NCBI GenBank assembly: GCA_947034885.2
Contig: OX344750.2
Span: 12,642,053-12,706,052, forward strand
Length of the DNA stretch: 64,000 nucleotides
Direction of reading: 5' to 3'
Source of the DNA: Thuidium tamariscinum
Lineage: Eukaryota; Streptophyta; Bryopsida; Hypnales; Thuidiaceae
The translations under genes were made by a program, and so were the position numbers. The notes beneath the pieces were generated by a model that made no database searches, was not told the DNA's origin, and saw nothing but the letters and a program-made list of their open reading frames with translations. Each line of letters opens with the position of its first letter. The first letter of the stretch is position 1. Positions 24,673 through 34,294 of the stretch are shown here, in pieces.

Positions 24673-26355
24673 ATGCCGCAGCTACGCCGGAAGAGAACCG
24701 AGTCCACTACACCCCCACCCTTAGGGATAAAGCTGAAGAAAGTAGTTCCGCTCATCCCTTCCACAAAGCCGGAGAAAAGCAACTTGATGGCGGACTTAAC
24801 CGCAATGGGGTGTCTAGGGTTAGCAGAGATACCCTGGGGTTTCAAGGAGGAGCGGATGGTGAAGGAGCTGAAGGGCAAGGTGTCGAATCAGTTCGACAAC
24901 ACGGCGCGGGGAATGCCGCACAAATGGACGGAGGCGCACTGGAGGGCCGTATACGGGTTCAAACACCAGGGGCACGGACCGGCCGGGAGGAAGGTAGACT
25001 TCCTCCAAAACAAGTTCAGTGGCACCCCTCACCCGAAGGACGGATACCGGATCATGGACTGCAACGAAGACAGGCATAGGCGCCTGTTGAAGTTTCTGCT
25101 TCCGGTCCTTCATCCGGAGAAACCAACCCGGATCACGATCGGCCTGGCCAACACCATTTTCGGTGCGCTGATCAGAGACCGGAAAGTGGACTGGGGCCGG
25201 ATCATACAGGACCTGATCACCCGGTTACTGAAGAACCTCGGAGGGAGTAGGGCAACTCCGATCTCCCCCTACCTCTTCCACCTCTACCACCATCTACAGC
25301 TCCTTTCGGATACGGAAGAGAAGACGTGGCACACCCAGAAGATAGTCTTGACGTACGGGGAGACGTCAACGGATGATGAGGAGAGCTCCGAGTCCGAGAC
25401 AGAGCGGGAGGACTCGGATAAGGGAGAGGAACCGGAAGTTCCGCTCGTGAAGCGGCAGAAGACCACACCGCCGAACACGAGGGGATCTCCTCCGGCCCGA
25501 CACAATCCGGGAACGGAAGGCAGAGCAGGACCATCCGAACCGGGTCAGGCCGAACCAGCAGCAGAGGAAACGGATCCCAGTGATCCGTTCGTGCAACTGA
25601 CGGAAATCCTGTGCAACATCCGAGCGGATTGGGAGGTCAAGCGGATCGTCTTGGAGAACATCGCGGGGATGGTCAATGGCAAACCGGATCATACTCTCCC
25701 GACCGTGGTAGGGAATTGCATCGCCTCACCTGCGGATCTCGCCAAGATGGAGGAGGAAAACCGGAAACTTCAGGAGGAAGTTGACGGTTTGAAGGCGGAG
25801 CTCCTTGTTCTCAGGGACAACGAGGCCGCTACCAAGGAGATGGCGGCGGAGACCGTCAAACTGGCGGAGCACGTGAAGGCAACATTCGGGGAACCCGGAT
25901 CGGCTGTCATCCGGGCTCAACTGTTTGACGAAGAGGTGCACAAGGAGAAGAAACTATCCGGAAGCCGGATAGTCCGGATTCTGTCCGACTTCTCCGAAAA
26001 GGTGGAGACGACTTTGGTGAAGGTTCGGGAGGCGACCGAACGGATGGAAGACTGTAGCCGGAGACTGACGGAAATTCCGATCAGACTCTCCGATCTGTCT
26101 CTACCGGATATTTCCGAAGGGTTGCCTCAGAGACCAGGGAAGGACAGGACGCCGCAATCCAAGAAGTCAGGGCGAGCGTCAACGGGCAACCGGGAGGCGG
26201 CAATTCAGTTGTCGGAGTCTCCTGCGAGTCCGGTTACTGGAGCTCCGGTTGCAACAGACGGAGAACGGAATCGGAACCTCACCGAGGTCTTCGAGCAGAT
26301 CAGTAGGGCGGAAAGCCCGACTATAGGATCTAGGGTAGCAGAGCCGGATACGTAG
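24673..26355 (+). CDS. 560-aa transposon-associated protein (plant-mobile/gag-like, unassigned)
   Basis: An intact 560-codon frame starts at ATG 24673 (MPQLRRKRTESTTPPPLGIK) and ends TAG at 26355. The N-terminal third is a globular domain with KLKKVVPLIPS, PHKWTEAHWRAVYGF and a block IGLANTIFGALIRDRKVDWG followed by TPISPYLFHLYHHL. This last block resembles the 'putative plant transposon protein' domain found in many plant repeat ORFs. Residues about 225-310 are acidic and low complexity. Residues about 350-400 form a probable coiled coil (KMEEENRKLQEEVDGLKAEL), and the tail is basic and serine-rich. No RT, integrase, zinc knuckle or protease is present. GC content and CCGGA density differ from its surroundings. 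It could be a gag-like packaging protein or an accessory protein encoded in an LTR. The frame is undamaged while the host transposase is broken, which points to a younger insertion. Confidence 0.7.
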   Translation: MPQLRRKRTESTTPPPLGIKLKKVVPLIPSTKPEKSNLMADLTAMGCLGLAEIPWGFKEERMVKELKGKVSNQFDNTARGMPHKWTEAHWRAVYGFKHQGHGPAGRKVDFLQNKFSGTPHPKDGYRIMDCNEDRHRRLLKFLLPVLHPEKPTRITIGLANTIFGALIRDRKVDWGRIIQDLITRLLKNLGGSRATPISPYLFHLYHHLQLLSDTEEKTWHTQKIVLTYGETSTDDEESSESETEREDSDKGEEPEVPLVKRQKTTPPNTRGSPPARHNPGTEGRAGPSEPGQAEPAAEETDPSDPFVQLTEILCNIRADWEVKRIVLENIAGMVNGKPDHTLPTVVGNCIASPADLAKMEEENRKLQEEVDGLKAELLVLRDNEAATKEMAAETVKLAEHVKATFGEPGSAVIRAQLFDEEVHKEKKLSGSRIVRILSDFSEKVETTLVKVREATERMEDCSRRLTEIPIRLSDLSLPDISEGLPQRPGKDRTPQSKKSGRASTGNREAAIQLSESPASPVTGAPVATDGERNRNLTEVFEQISRAESPTIGSRVAEPDT

Positions 26356-27621
26356 GTATTAGGACTTTCCTGTTTTTGTAGTTTTTAACTTAGGAACGGA
26401 TCAGGAGGAAATCCGGTCCGGTTTAGGAACTTGGAGCGGGTTGGAATCCGTTCCGGTTCAGAAGTAGGTAGGAACGGATCCGCCGAGCGTTAATCGCGGC
26501 GGACTTGTATGGCGCTTTTTGCTTTTTTGCCCATTATTTAAGTCAGTCCCCTCGCGGTGGACTGGGAGTCTTTTCCTTTGCATTATCTTTGTGTATTTTA
26601 TTCTCTCTTGCTTTGCGTGTGTATCTCCCAAGTTTGGCAGGGCGGCGTGACGCGGAGTTAGGAAGGCGCAAGTGGTTTTGCAGGCGACATTCTCCCTTTG
26701 GTGCTTATTTTCCGTGTCTGAGTATATGAGAACGGGTAGAGAAGAGTTGGGAGTGTAACTCTAGTGCCTCAGCGCTTCTAGGACTTAAGATTCCGGGTGA
26801 GAAAGCCGTTGTTAGGCTAGACGAGAGAGAGGGATTCCTTAATCGTGCTAGAGCTCCTGGGTGGGAAACCCAGTTGAGTGTCCGATCTCCTGTGAGGTCT
26901 CACCGTCTTTGTGGCAAACGGAAGAGTTCTGGTTGACGTTGGAACGGACGGATACACTTGTAGCCACCTGGCTCCCCAGGAACGGAAAGTCGTGTCAAAG
27001 TCGTTGTAGTATGAGAAGATCGTACGGGGGATCTCTGTGTGACCTACAGTCCGGATCTTTGTCTGGATTGTTGTAAGGGATCAAACCGGATCTGAAGTAT
27101 TTTTAGAATTAACAGGTAGAAAGTGGGTCTTCAGCCACTATAAGTCACGGAAGGAGCGGTGGGCCTACCGCTCACAAAATCAAGCGGCGACCCCTCTGAT
27201 GGTAAAACAGAGGCAAAACCAAACCGGATTGAGGAACGGGTGTGGACGGATCATCCGGAACGGATTGGTCCGGAGAGGAAACCAGGAGCGGAACTCGTTA
27301 GGGAGCGGATCCGTTGCAGTCTGACGGAACGGACAAAATCCGGGAAACCGGAAAAGTGAAGGAACGGATCCGTTCCGGACCAGATTGCTAGAATATCAGT
27401 TTTGAACGGGATAACGGGTTGTCGTCTCGGGTTATTTGTGTATTTCCGGTTCTAGATCTAGAACCGGATTATAGAGTTTTGGGAGCTGTCCTATCTTAAT
27501 CGCTTAACTAAGCCAGATACTTCACAGAATCTCGCGGGTTCGATCTTTAGAGTCACTTAGTTATACTCTACAGTGGTTTTTGTGAGTATAACAGGGAATT
27601 TACTTACCTTGTGTTGCGACA
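26356..27621 (+). other. Non-coding 3' part of the LTR-like insertion
   Basis: There is no convincing ORF. The stretch is dense in GGATCCG, CCGGA and AACGGA words. GGCGACCCCTCTGATGG at about 27186 resembles the primer-site region following some gypsy 5' LTRs (a GGCGACC-type, tRNA-Arg-like site). It lies 420 bp inside the right end, however, so its meaning is unclear. Confidence 0.4.
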
Positions 27622-28235
27622 GTGTTCTTCTCCGATGATCCACATAGACCTGGTTGGAAGATCATATGCCGCATGGATGTGAGAGGAAGACGTGGTCAGC
27701 TTGAAGTAAATCAAATCACCCCTTCCGTGATTACTGTGGGAAACGATGAAGACTTCTATGGTCTCAGGCCTGAAATGGTAGACATAGAGCCTCCGAGAGA
27801 AGTAGCGTCAGAGGGTGGTATGTTCATCCCGCCACCGTCAGAAGCTCCCAGTCACCAAGGACAAGAACAACCGCGTTAGAGTATGTCATGCTGCTTGTGG
27901 ACAGTGGTCCTGTGGATGACGCAACTGTCACCAATTTCAGTCATGTGAAGGAAGACGTCAATTTTGACAGACCATATGTGTCACAGTGGGCGTCTTTTTC
28001 GACGTAGGCAATGACGTCTTAAGTGACAACATCAGGTGCATCATGGCATGTATTCTGTAGCAGTGCCGTGTCATGTATGTATTGTGGATTATGTTGATAT
28101 GAAATTCACTTGGAGTACCATGATGACGTGGCCCTCATAGTAGAACATGCATGATTGTAAATGGCATTGAAAGAATAGCATCATGTGGCAATGTATGGCC
28201 CACACAAATGGGAAGCTAAATTTATGCTTCTAAAA

Positions 28236-29660
28236 GTTGTGCAAGTCCAAATCAGCCCACGTCCAAAAAAAATTAAGTTCAGAATTAGAGTACACAAACT
28301 CTAGAAGCCCAAACAAGCCAGAAGGAAAAAAAATGGGAAGGTAAAAAGGATATTTACAAGATGTGGAACCCCAAAGAAGCCTCTTGGTTGAAAAAAAAAA
28401 AGAGAGATCTCCATTTTTGTTTAAATAAGTTGTGCAAGTCCAAATCAGCCCACGCATGGCCAAAAATTAGCTCAAAATTAAAATAGATAAATTCTAGAAG
28501 CCCAAACAAGGCAAAAGAAAAAAAAATGGGAAGGTAAAAAGAAAATTTAAAAGATGAGGAACCCCAAAGAAGCCTCAAGGGAAAAAAAAAGGAACCTCCA
28601 TTTTTGTTTAAATAAGTTGTGCAAGTCCAAATCAGCCCACGCATGGCCAAAAATTAGCTCAAAATTAAAATAGATAAATTTTGGAAGCCCAAACAAGGCA
28701 AAAGAAAAAAAAATGGGAAGGTAAAAAGGAAATTTAAAAGATGAGGAACCCCAAAGAAGCCTCAAGGGAAAAAAAAAGGAACCTCCATTTTTGTTTAAAT
28801 AAGTTGTGCAAGTCCAAATCAGCCCACGCATGGCCAAAAATTAGCTCAAAATTAAAATAGATAAATTTTAGAAGCCCAAACAAGGCAAAAGAAAAAAAAA
28901 GTGGGAAGGTAAAAAGGAAATTTAAAAGATGAGGAACCCCAAAGAAGCCTCAAGGGAAAAAAAAGTGGGAAGGTAAAAAGGAAATTTAAAAGATGAGGAA
29001 CCCCAAAGAAGCCTCAAGGGAAAAAAAAGGAACCTCCATTTTTGTTTAAATAAGTTGTGCAAGTCCAAATCAGCCCACGCATGGCCAAAAATTAGCTCAA
29101 AATTAAAATAGATAAATTCTAGAAGCCCAAACAAGGCAAAAGAAAAAAAAAGTGGGAAGGTAAAAAGGAAATTTAAAAGATGAGGAACCCCAAAGAAGCC
29201 TAAAGGGAAAAAAAAGGAACCTCCATTTTTGTTTAAAAAAGTTGTGCAAGTCCAAATCAGCCCACGCACCTCCAAAATGTAATTTCAAAATTAAAGTACA
29301 CAAATTCTAGAAGCCCAAACAAGCCTAAAGAAAAAGAAATGGGAAGGTGAAAAAGCAAATTGGAAAGATGTACAACCCCAAACAACCCTAAAGGGAAAAA
29401 ATGGAAAGCTCTATTTTAGTTTGAAAAAGTAGTGGAAGTCCAAATCAGCCCACGGGGAAAAATAAATTTAGTTCAAAATTAAAATAGATAAATTCTAGAA
29501 GCCCAAACAAGCCAAAAGAAAAAAAATTGGGATGGTAAAAAAGGAAATAGACAACTTCTAGAAGCCCAAAGAAGCTTAAAGAGAAAAAATGGGAAGCTAA
29601 AATATGTTTTGTCACAAAAGTTGTGGAAGCCTAAACAAGCCCAACCAAAAAAAAAGGAAG
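28236..29660. repeat. 187-bp tandem satellite in the CACTA right arm
   Basis: Units start with GTTGTGCAAGTCCAAATCAG at 28236, 28439, 28616, 28803, 29054 and 29241, with more diverged starts at 29429 and 29620. Spacing is mostly 177-191 bp; the 251-bp unit contains a roughly 65-bp internal duplication at about 28905-29020. The middle units are almost identical, the outer ones diverged. Each unit contains a purine-rich AAGGGAAAAAAAAGGAACC-like segment, so the minus strand gives repeated phenylalanine-rich frames that are not genes. Confidence 0.92.
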
Positions 29661-29799
29661 TTCAAAATCTACTCCAACAAGTTTTTAGGGCCTCATGTAG
29701 TCCACCTACCCATCCCCTAGTTTTTTACTATCGGGCAGCGTTCCAGCTGGAGCCCCAGTTTTTTCCACTGTCTACCCGCAGTGAAAACTCCCTCAATTG

Positions 29800-30046
29800 C
29801 TGACGTGGAGAAATCATGTTTTTCTTGACATCAAAGTTTGACGAGAGAATGTTTTTTTTGACGTCATTGGAAACGTACATGTTCATCCAGACATCTTGAT
29901 GCTCTAATCCTAACAAGAATACGTTCATTTTGACGTCTGATCGAATTTTCCGACTGTGTTCGTCAAACCGCGAAACGCATTGACGTCAACAAAAACAGGA
30001 CATGTTTTTCCGGTAACGGCAGCAAAAACGCGGTTTTCTTATAGTG
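29800..30046. repeat. CACTA right subterminal repeats and terminal inverted repeat
   Basis: Motifs TGACGTGGAG, TTGACATC, TTGACGTC, ACATGTT and GACGTCTG occur about every 30-40 bp up to the terminal TTTCTTATAGTG. They mirror the left arm. Confidence 0.75.
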
Positions 30047-30049
30047 CTA

Positions 30050-30649
30050 GATAGCTTTAAGATATCCTAGGAACCACGCTTCTCAGCACCTGAAGCCAAA
30101 CCCTACTCAGACTATACCTACACAAAACTAAGGCCTAAAGAGATACTCCTCTGCAGCCTGCAAGGATGTAAAACTCTTGTACTCAGCACCCTTGTACCGA
30201 GTCACCTCCCGAGAACAATCCTCCCAAGAGAAATACAACCCAGGGACACGACCTCGACGCACTGCATAGTACTTCCGGTGCAACGCAGGTGCCTCTCGAT
30301 TCTCCTCTCGCAGCTATCGATCAAACCCTACAGCCTCCATCTGCGGTTGAATGGGATTAGGGGTTACCGTCACTCCACTCGTCCCAGGAGGAAGACCACA
30401 ATCGGTGTTCTAAGCGCGCTCCATGACAATGGCGTCCACAACACTCGAAAACCACAGCACCAACTGGGACACGAACGCACACCACAACCAAAGAAGCAGA
30501 CCAGCCAAGCTCGAGAGTGACGCGCCCGCAACGCACTCCTTCAACAATTGCAATCTTCGACAATCTACGTGGGCCATCTCTCAGAACACAACGGTACAAT
30601 CAGGAAATTTAGTTTGTAGACAAAACCCCAATTCCTGCTTGACAAATAG
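30050..30649 (+). other. Copia 3' untranslated segment between the CACTA and the 3' LTR
   Basis: It continues the Copia sequence cut at 12523. It is GC-richer than its surroundings, with no retroviral domain. Short open frames on both strands here have no recognisable content. The 3' LTR follows. Confidence 0.7.
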
Positions 30650-30701
30650 TCTTAGAACATCTATATTAGGGTTTCACCTCCGGATGACATTCAGTCTAAG
30701 A
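30650..30701 (+). repeat. Copia 3' LTR, internally deleted (52 bp)
   Basis: It begins TCTTAGAACATC, matches the first 45 bp of the 5' LTR, then jumps to the terminal TCTAAGA, so about 114 bp of the 166-bp LTR are missing. The TSD CTATT follows. The 15-bp sequence at 30642-30656 is an exact inverted repeat of 30695-30709, spanning both LTR borders. Confidence 0.8.
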
Positions 30702-32083
30702 CTATTTGTTGCATTTGGCTGATTTTTTCGGGAGCACTTTAAAATTAGAAAAATAATTTTTTTTTAATTTAAAAAATATGACTAATGTAAAGACCTTTAA
30801 GATGATAAAAAACACTAAAGGAAATTTGTTAAAAAAATCTCTATGTAGGAGAACTTGAAAAGTACCAAACCTCAACAAAATACATACTTTGATGTTTTAA
30901 TTAGTAGAAATTTTTTTTTTTTAAATTTAATAAAATAAAAATTTCCATTTGAAAAAACTTTATAGAGATGGATATTAATCAAAAAAATCACTTTTTACAT
31001 GTTTCCAAAAAAATGTAGAAGGAGGCTCACTTTGTGGACTTGTACACCATGTAAAAATAACTTTTTTTGAAATCCCTTTGGGTGAAAGCTACAAGTCTAA
31101 TAGAAGACCATTAAATCCAAATTTGAACTCAAAATCATTAAAAAAAAAGGTACTCAATAGTACTAAAAACCTCCAAAATGGCATTTGTGACATTCAATCA
31201 CTAGTACTATATAAATAGTAAATCATTTTTGAAAGTTATGAAAAAATTACTTAAGTTGTATGATAGTCATTAATACCTTCCCTAGAAATTTTGAGTCATT
31301 TCAAGTTTAAATGCAAAAGTTATGGCCAAAAAATAGATTAGCACATGCCGTGTGACACAAAATAGTACAAGTGTTTTTTGCTTTCACCCACAATGTTTTT
31401 TGTTTAGATATGGGGCCTTAGGGGAGGGTAGAATGTTTTGGTTCAAAGCAGGTTGAAGTCATAGTACTTGATTGCTCTCTATTTTACATTTGTAGAGCAA
31501 AATGTATAGTAAATGGTACATTTGATGGCAATATTGCTTATATTATCTATAAAGAGCTTTATACATGTGTGATTTGGGGATGTCTTGAGATAGAGTGTGG
31601 GAGGAGGTTGAGTTTGTTGATCACTTTAGAGGTTTTGTATTTCTATTTGGATCATTAGAGCTTATATCCACATAATAAATTTCAAAATCCTTCATTGTAT
31701 ATGTTCTTCATCCCACTATTCATTAATGAAATTCTTGAAACATTATTTTTTTACCATGAATGTACATTGCAGTGTACAACATTAGTAAGAGTGGAAACCA
31801 AGTTACTATGCCATTTTTAATTGTAGTATGCCCCATAAAAATTAGAAATTCAAAATAGTCTAAAGTTGTGTGAATATGAATTTTGCCAATTTAATGGAAT
31901 GTTGCACCATTCTACAAGAATACTGCCATCTTAACAAAATTCACCATTCTTGTTCTTCTTCAAAACATTCACCAGCTAAAAGTATCAGTCTTCCCCTCAT
32001 ATTCTCCTTCACTTTGAGTCCACTCAATTCTATCAACCCAGTGCTCAATTTGAGAACCATTGCCTCGCTAAGAGAACAATTTA

Positions 32084-32779
32084 AGATCGATCGTTGGCAC
32101 AGAGTTGAGAGAAATTGCTTGAAGAGATCCGGGTCCGCGTCACAGTTAATTGGGAGGAAGGGATTTCAGAGGCGGAGGTCGCTTCCTCCACTTTGCCTTC
32201 ATTTGGATTTGAGTTGAATGGTGCTCCTGATCATGCTTCATAGGTTTTTATTTCATCTGTCTCACTATTGCTTGAAGGAGAGATTTCTTGTGAACACATG
32301 GTGAACTCCTTCAAAGTTCAAACCATTGCCAGTGACTTCAGTTATTAAGGTACATTATATTGGCATGTAGCCCAAGTCATTTCATATTTCTTCAATTCTT
32401 GTGGAATTAGTTTAGCAAATCTAAGATTTTAATCTACCTTTACATTTGAAATTAGAAATCTAAAGTATAAGATTATGCTTCTAATCTGATCGAGTTTGCA
32501 AGAAAAAAATCTCATTAAATCTGAAATTTTTATCCAAACTTATAATTACCAAATCTGAATTTTGATACTGTAATTAAATCTAATATTCTAATGTGACATT
32601 AGAGTTTGAAAATTTGAAATTCAAAATTGTTGGAGATGGAGACTACTTCATGTGAAATTATAAGCAAAAAATCTGAAACTATAAGTTCAATAAGTGAAAG
32701 TAATATTTCTCAAAGAGTCTCACAATTGAATTTGTAATCATAAGCTACAAATCTGAAATTAAAAAGAATTGTATTTTGG
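32084..32779. other. AT-rich intergenic DNA, no gene seen
   Basis: It follows the end of copy 1. A GC-richer patch at 32090-32210 gives only a short frame. The rest is AT-rich sequence with repeated words such as AATCTGAAATT. Confidence 0.5.
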
Positions 32780-32854
32780 ATTGGCAGTTACTACCACTTT
32801 TTGGTATATTGTATTGCATGAACAATGTATCAAAAAGTGGCAATAACTGCCAAT
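32780..32854. repeat. Short hairpin with 32-bp arms
   Basis: Arm 32780-32811 (ATTGGCAGTTACTACCACTT...) pairs with 32823-32854, with about four mismatches and an 11-nt loop. Confidence 0.75.
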
Positions 32855-32937
32855 TCTAAAAAAACTTAAAATTTTAATTTCAATTTAGTATACTTGGCAT
32901 GTTTTTACAAGCCAAAGAATTTAAAATTTAAAAATTT

Positions 32938-32981
32938 AAATTTTTTTGGGTGCACAATCACTATGCACCCCAAAAAAATTT
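32938..32981. repeat. Short hairpin AAATTTTTTTGGGTGCA
   Basis: 17-bp arms (32938-32954 and 32964-32981) surround a 9-nt loop; one extra C in the right arm. Confidence 0.7.
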
Positions 32982-33086
32982 AAACTTTTAAACTTTTAAA
33001 TCTTCATTTCCCTCCCCTCCCCCCCCTCTCCTCTTATAATTTCTTGAAACCAACTTGATTGACAAACATTATGGGACATGTGTTCC

Positions 33087-33236
33087 TGTATATATATTCA
33101 TATCTATATTCATATATGTATTCATATTCGTATTTGTATTTGTATCTATACCTGCACCTGTATTCGTATCTGGACCGATCAAATCTATATAATACATATA
33201 ATACATGTAGAGTATCCATATTCATATTCATATCTG
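33087..33236 (+). repeat. Degenerate hexamer microsatellite (TATTCA/TATTCG/TATCTA)
   Basis: About 25 units of a six-base TATTCR-like motif. Its minus-strand translation is a tyrosine/arginine/glutamate repeat and should not be read as a protein. Confidence 0.85.
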
Positions 33237-34294
33237 AACAGTTCAGATTATATCTTACATGATCAATGGCTTGGGAATTTCCGAGAAATCAATGGTGATT
33301 ACAAAGGTAAGTTTGTTTGTTTTTTTAAATTAATGGCTTGTAATTTTTTTGAGAGAAGAGGGGGGGCTAATTAATTGACTTGGGTGGTACGCCACTTTTT
33401 GTCACATTGTAGAATATCACATTCTCAACAAAAATTTTAATCTCAAAATCTAGAATCAAAAACACTAAATAATTGTGTCACATTCTTCCAATGAATTATA
33501 ATCTTTGAATATGAAAATATTAGCTTGAAATATGAAATAGAAATTGTCAATAATATAGGAATTTAATGTTTTTTAATGTCATTTAGTTTCATACATCATT
33601 TGTCACCAATGCTTAATCCCTAAATGCCCGAGGTTGTGTTTGAATTTCTAGGAATTTGCTCTAAATTGAACAAAAAAAAAACATTTGGATCATTGAAAAA
33701 TTTAATATTATTTATGCATTACTTTACAAACACATTTTCATAAAGTTCAATACAAAAAACTAAACCATGAACATGATTCAATATTATGATGAATTATCAT
33801 TTTGATGACGAAGATATATTGGTACTGGAACACATTGCGTCTTCAACTCAAAATAGTTGTGAAGAACACAATATGCTAAGGTAATAGTGTCTCCTTTATC
33901 TACCTATATATTAAATGCTTTGAAAATGCAATAATGATTTTTTAAAGTTCCAAAAACTCATTCACTCACTATTCCACCATTGTTAAGAGAGGAGTCAAAC
34001 CTAAACAAACTATATTATATATAAGATTATCTATTGAATAAGAAGCAGGGAGTATTTAGCATTATATATACAAAATTCAAAAGAAAAACAAATAAACATA
34101 CCTATTGTGGTCCACTATAGTTGAATTACCCAATTTGAAATTTCTAAGCAAGTAGAATCAACTTAGATAAATTGTGTCTCAAACTAGGTGTGGTTTGATG
34201 TTCATTCCACTCAAGTAGATGACCAACACTGTTAGAATTTGTTGTATGTTCAATTGTATCACAACAAAAGATACAACAAATTGTCGAGCATCAT
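33237..34294. other. AT-rich intergenic DNA, no gene seen
   Basis: No open frame of note, no repeat ends recognised, high AT content with A/T runs. Confidence 0.45.

Larger units (their letters stand above)
24000..27621 (+). mobile_element. TG...CA LTR-like insertion (3,622 bp) carrying a gene; possible giant solo LTR
   Basis: It begins TGTGGCAAGAC and ends GTGTTGCGACA, with TG/CA ends and a short inverted repeat (TGTGGCAA versus TGTCGCAA). It is flanked by a 5-bp duplication, GTGTT at 23995-23999 and 27622-27626. Removing the insert and one GTGTT restores the DUF4216 reading frame exactly (Q-Q-V-F-F-S-D-D-P). I find no repeat of its left end near its right end, so it is not a normal two-LTR element. 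A single long LTR left by recombination is the simplest reading. The sequence is rich in CCGGA and AACGGA motifs, unlike the rest of the CACTA. It contains a TATA box and a 560-codon ORF. Confidence 0.75.
19688..27879 (+). pseudogene. CACTA transposase (TnpD/tnp2 family), spliced, with two stops and an insertion
   Basis: Exon 1, 19688-21484, starts MAAPATRNSQRR, has the Cys block FRCPCRNCKGG, and then the tnp2 core: CPNGCILFEDEYRTCDSCPKC, HFPLIPRLKRMW, STWPVLI, FTLRAILMWTISDFPALG, CPPCG, HPYRR. TGA stops interrupt it at 19868-19870 and 20606-20608 with no frame change; at 20606 the family has arginine (KVLRHFPLIPR), so CGA to TGA is likely. Exon 2, 21838-22185 (after CTTGCAG), holds ERHILDAMHCEKN. 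Exon 3, 22535-23088 (after TGAGTAG), reads ILPVAIRN, then the DUF4218 block HCRWMYPIERYMKTLK. A possible exon starts at 23183. The last exon, from about 23488, encodes DUF4216 (SGVVASF, ILELDYRNH). It is broken at 24000 by a 3.6-kb insertion and resumes at 27622, ending TAG at 27879. Intact family members cut and join the CACTA ends. Confidence 0.85.
12524..30046. mobile_element. CACTA (En/Spm-like) DNA transposon, 17,523 bp
   Basis: The left end is CACTATAAGAAACTGGCG; the right end read on the minus strand is CACTATAAGAAAACCGCG. The TSD is CTA at 12521-12523 and 30047-30049, the 3-bp length typical of CACTA. Both subterminal regions are dense in GACGTC, TTGACATC and ACATGTC-type motifs, expected for the repeat sites bound by a TnpA protein. 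Inside are a minus-strand TnpA/Ptta-like gene, a plus-strand tnp2 transposase gene, a nested hAT-like element, a nested 3.6-kb LTR-like insertion and a 187-bp satellite. Stops in the transposase suggest it needs a helper to move. It inserted after the Copia RNase H region. Confidence 0.93.
7622..30701 (+). mobile_element. Ty1/Copia LTR retrotransposon (about 5.55 kb) interrupted by a CACTA element
   Basis: The boundaries come from LTR ends (TGTTAGA...TCTAAGA at the 5' side, TCTTAGA...TCTAAGA at the 3' side) and a 5-bp TSD, CTATT, at 7617-7621 and 30702-30706. A tRNA-Met-type primer-binding site follows the 5' LTR directly. Gene order is gag, protease, integrase, RT, RNase H, which defines Copia. 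Removing the 17.5-kb CACTA and one CTA leaves about 5.55 kb, a normal Copia length. The element sits inside MITE A. Several stops and a frameshift make it defective. Confidence 0.88.
7593..31389. mobile_element. MITE-like element A (712 bp), split by a Copia insertion
   Basis: The outer parts are 7593-7621 and 30707-31389. The termini are inverted repeats of about 30 bp with few mismatches: GGGTGAATGCAAGAAACACT at the left, and the complement of GGGTGAAAGCAAAAAACACT at the right. The flanks are a 4-bp duplication, ACAA at 7589-7592 and 31390-31393. Copy 2 of the host region has one GCAA at the matching point (44177-44180), the empty site. Elements B (34335-35061) and C (35599-36315) belong to the same family. 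No coding capacity is visible, so it is non-autonomous; the 4-bp TSD does not settle the superfamily. Confidence 0.85.
5390..32083 (+). repeat. Duplicated gene region, copy 1 (split by nested transposons)
   Basis: 5390-7592 plus 31390-32083 (about 2.9 kb once joined) aligns closely, with scattered substitutions and small indels, to 41965-45063. Homology runs from a TGTTTCGATCATGCTTCC block through several exon-like segments to a shared CTCGCTAAGAGAAC at the end. Everything between 7593 and 31389 is inserted DNA absent from copy 2. The copies are in direct orientation about 10 kb apart, measured from the right end of copy 1 to the left end of copy 2. This is either an old segmental duplication or the duplication of a repeat-borne gene. 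Confidence 0.88.

Noticed and set aside
28230..29303. Several minus-strand frames rich in Phe and Leu
   Set aside because: They repeat the 187-bp satellite unit and have no independent coding signal.
28236..29660. CRISPR-like regular spacing
   Set aside because: Whole units of about 187 bp repeat in tandem with no unique spacers; this is satellite DNA in a eukaryotic genome.
33034..33231. Tyr/Arg-rich minus-strand frame
   Set aside because: It is the translation of a degenerate hexamer microsatellite.
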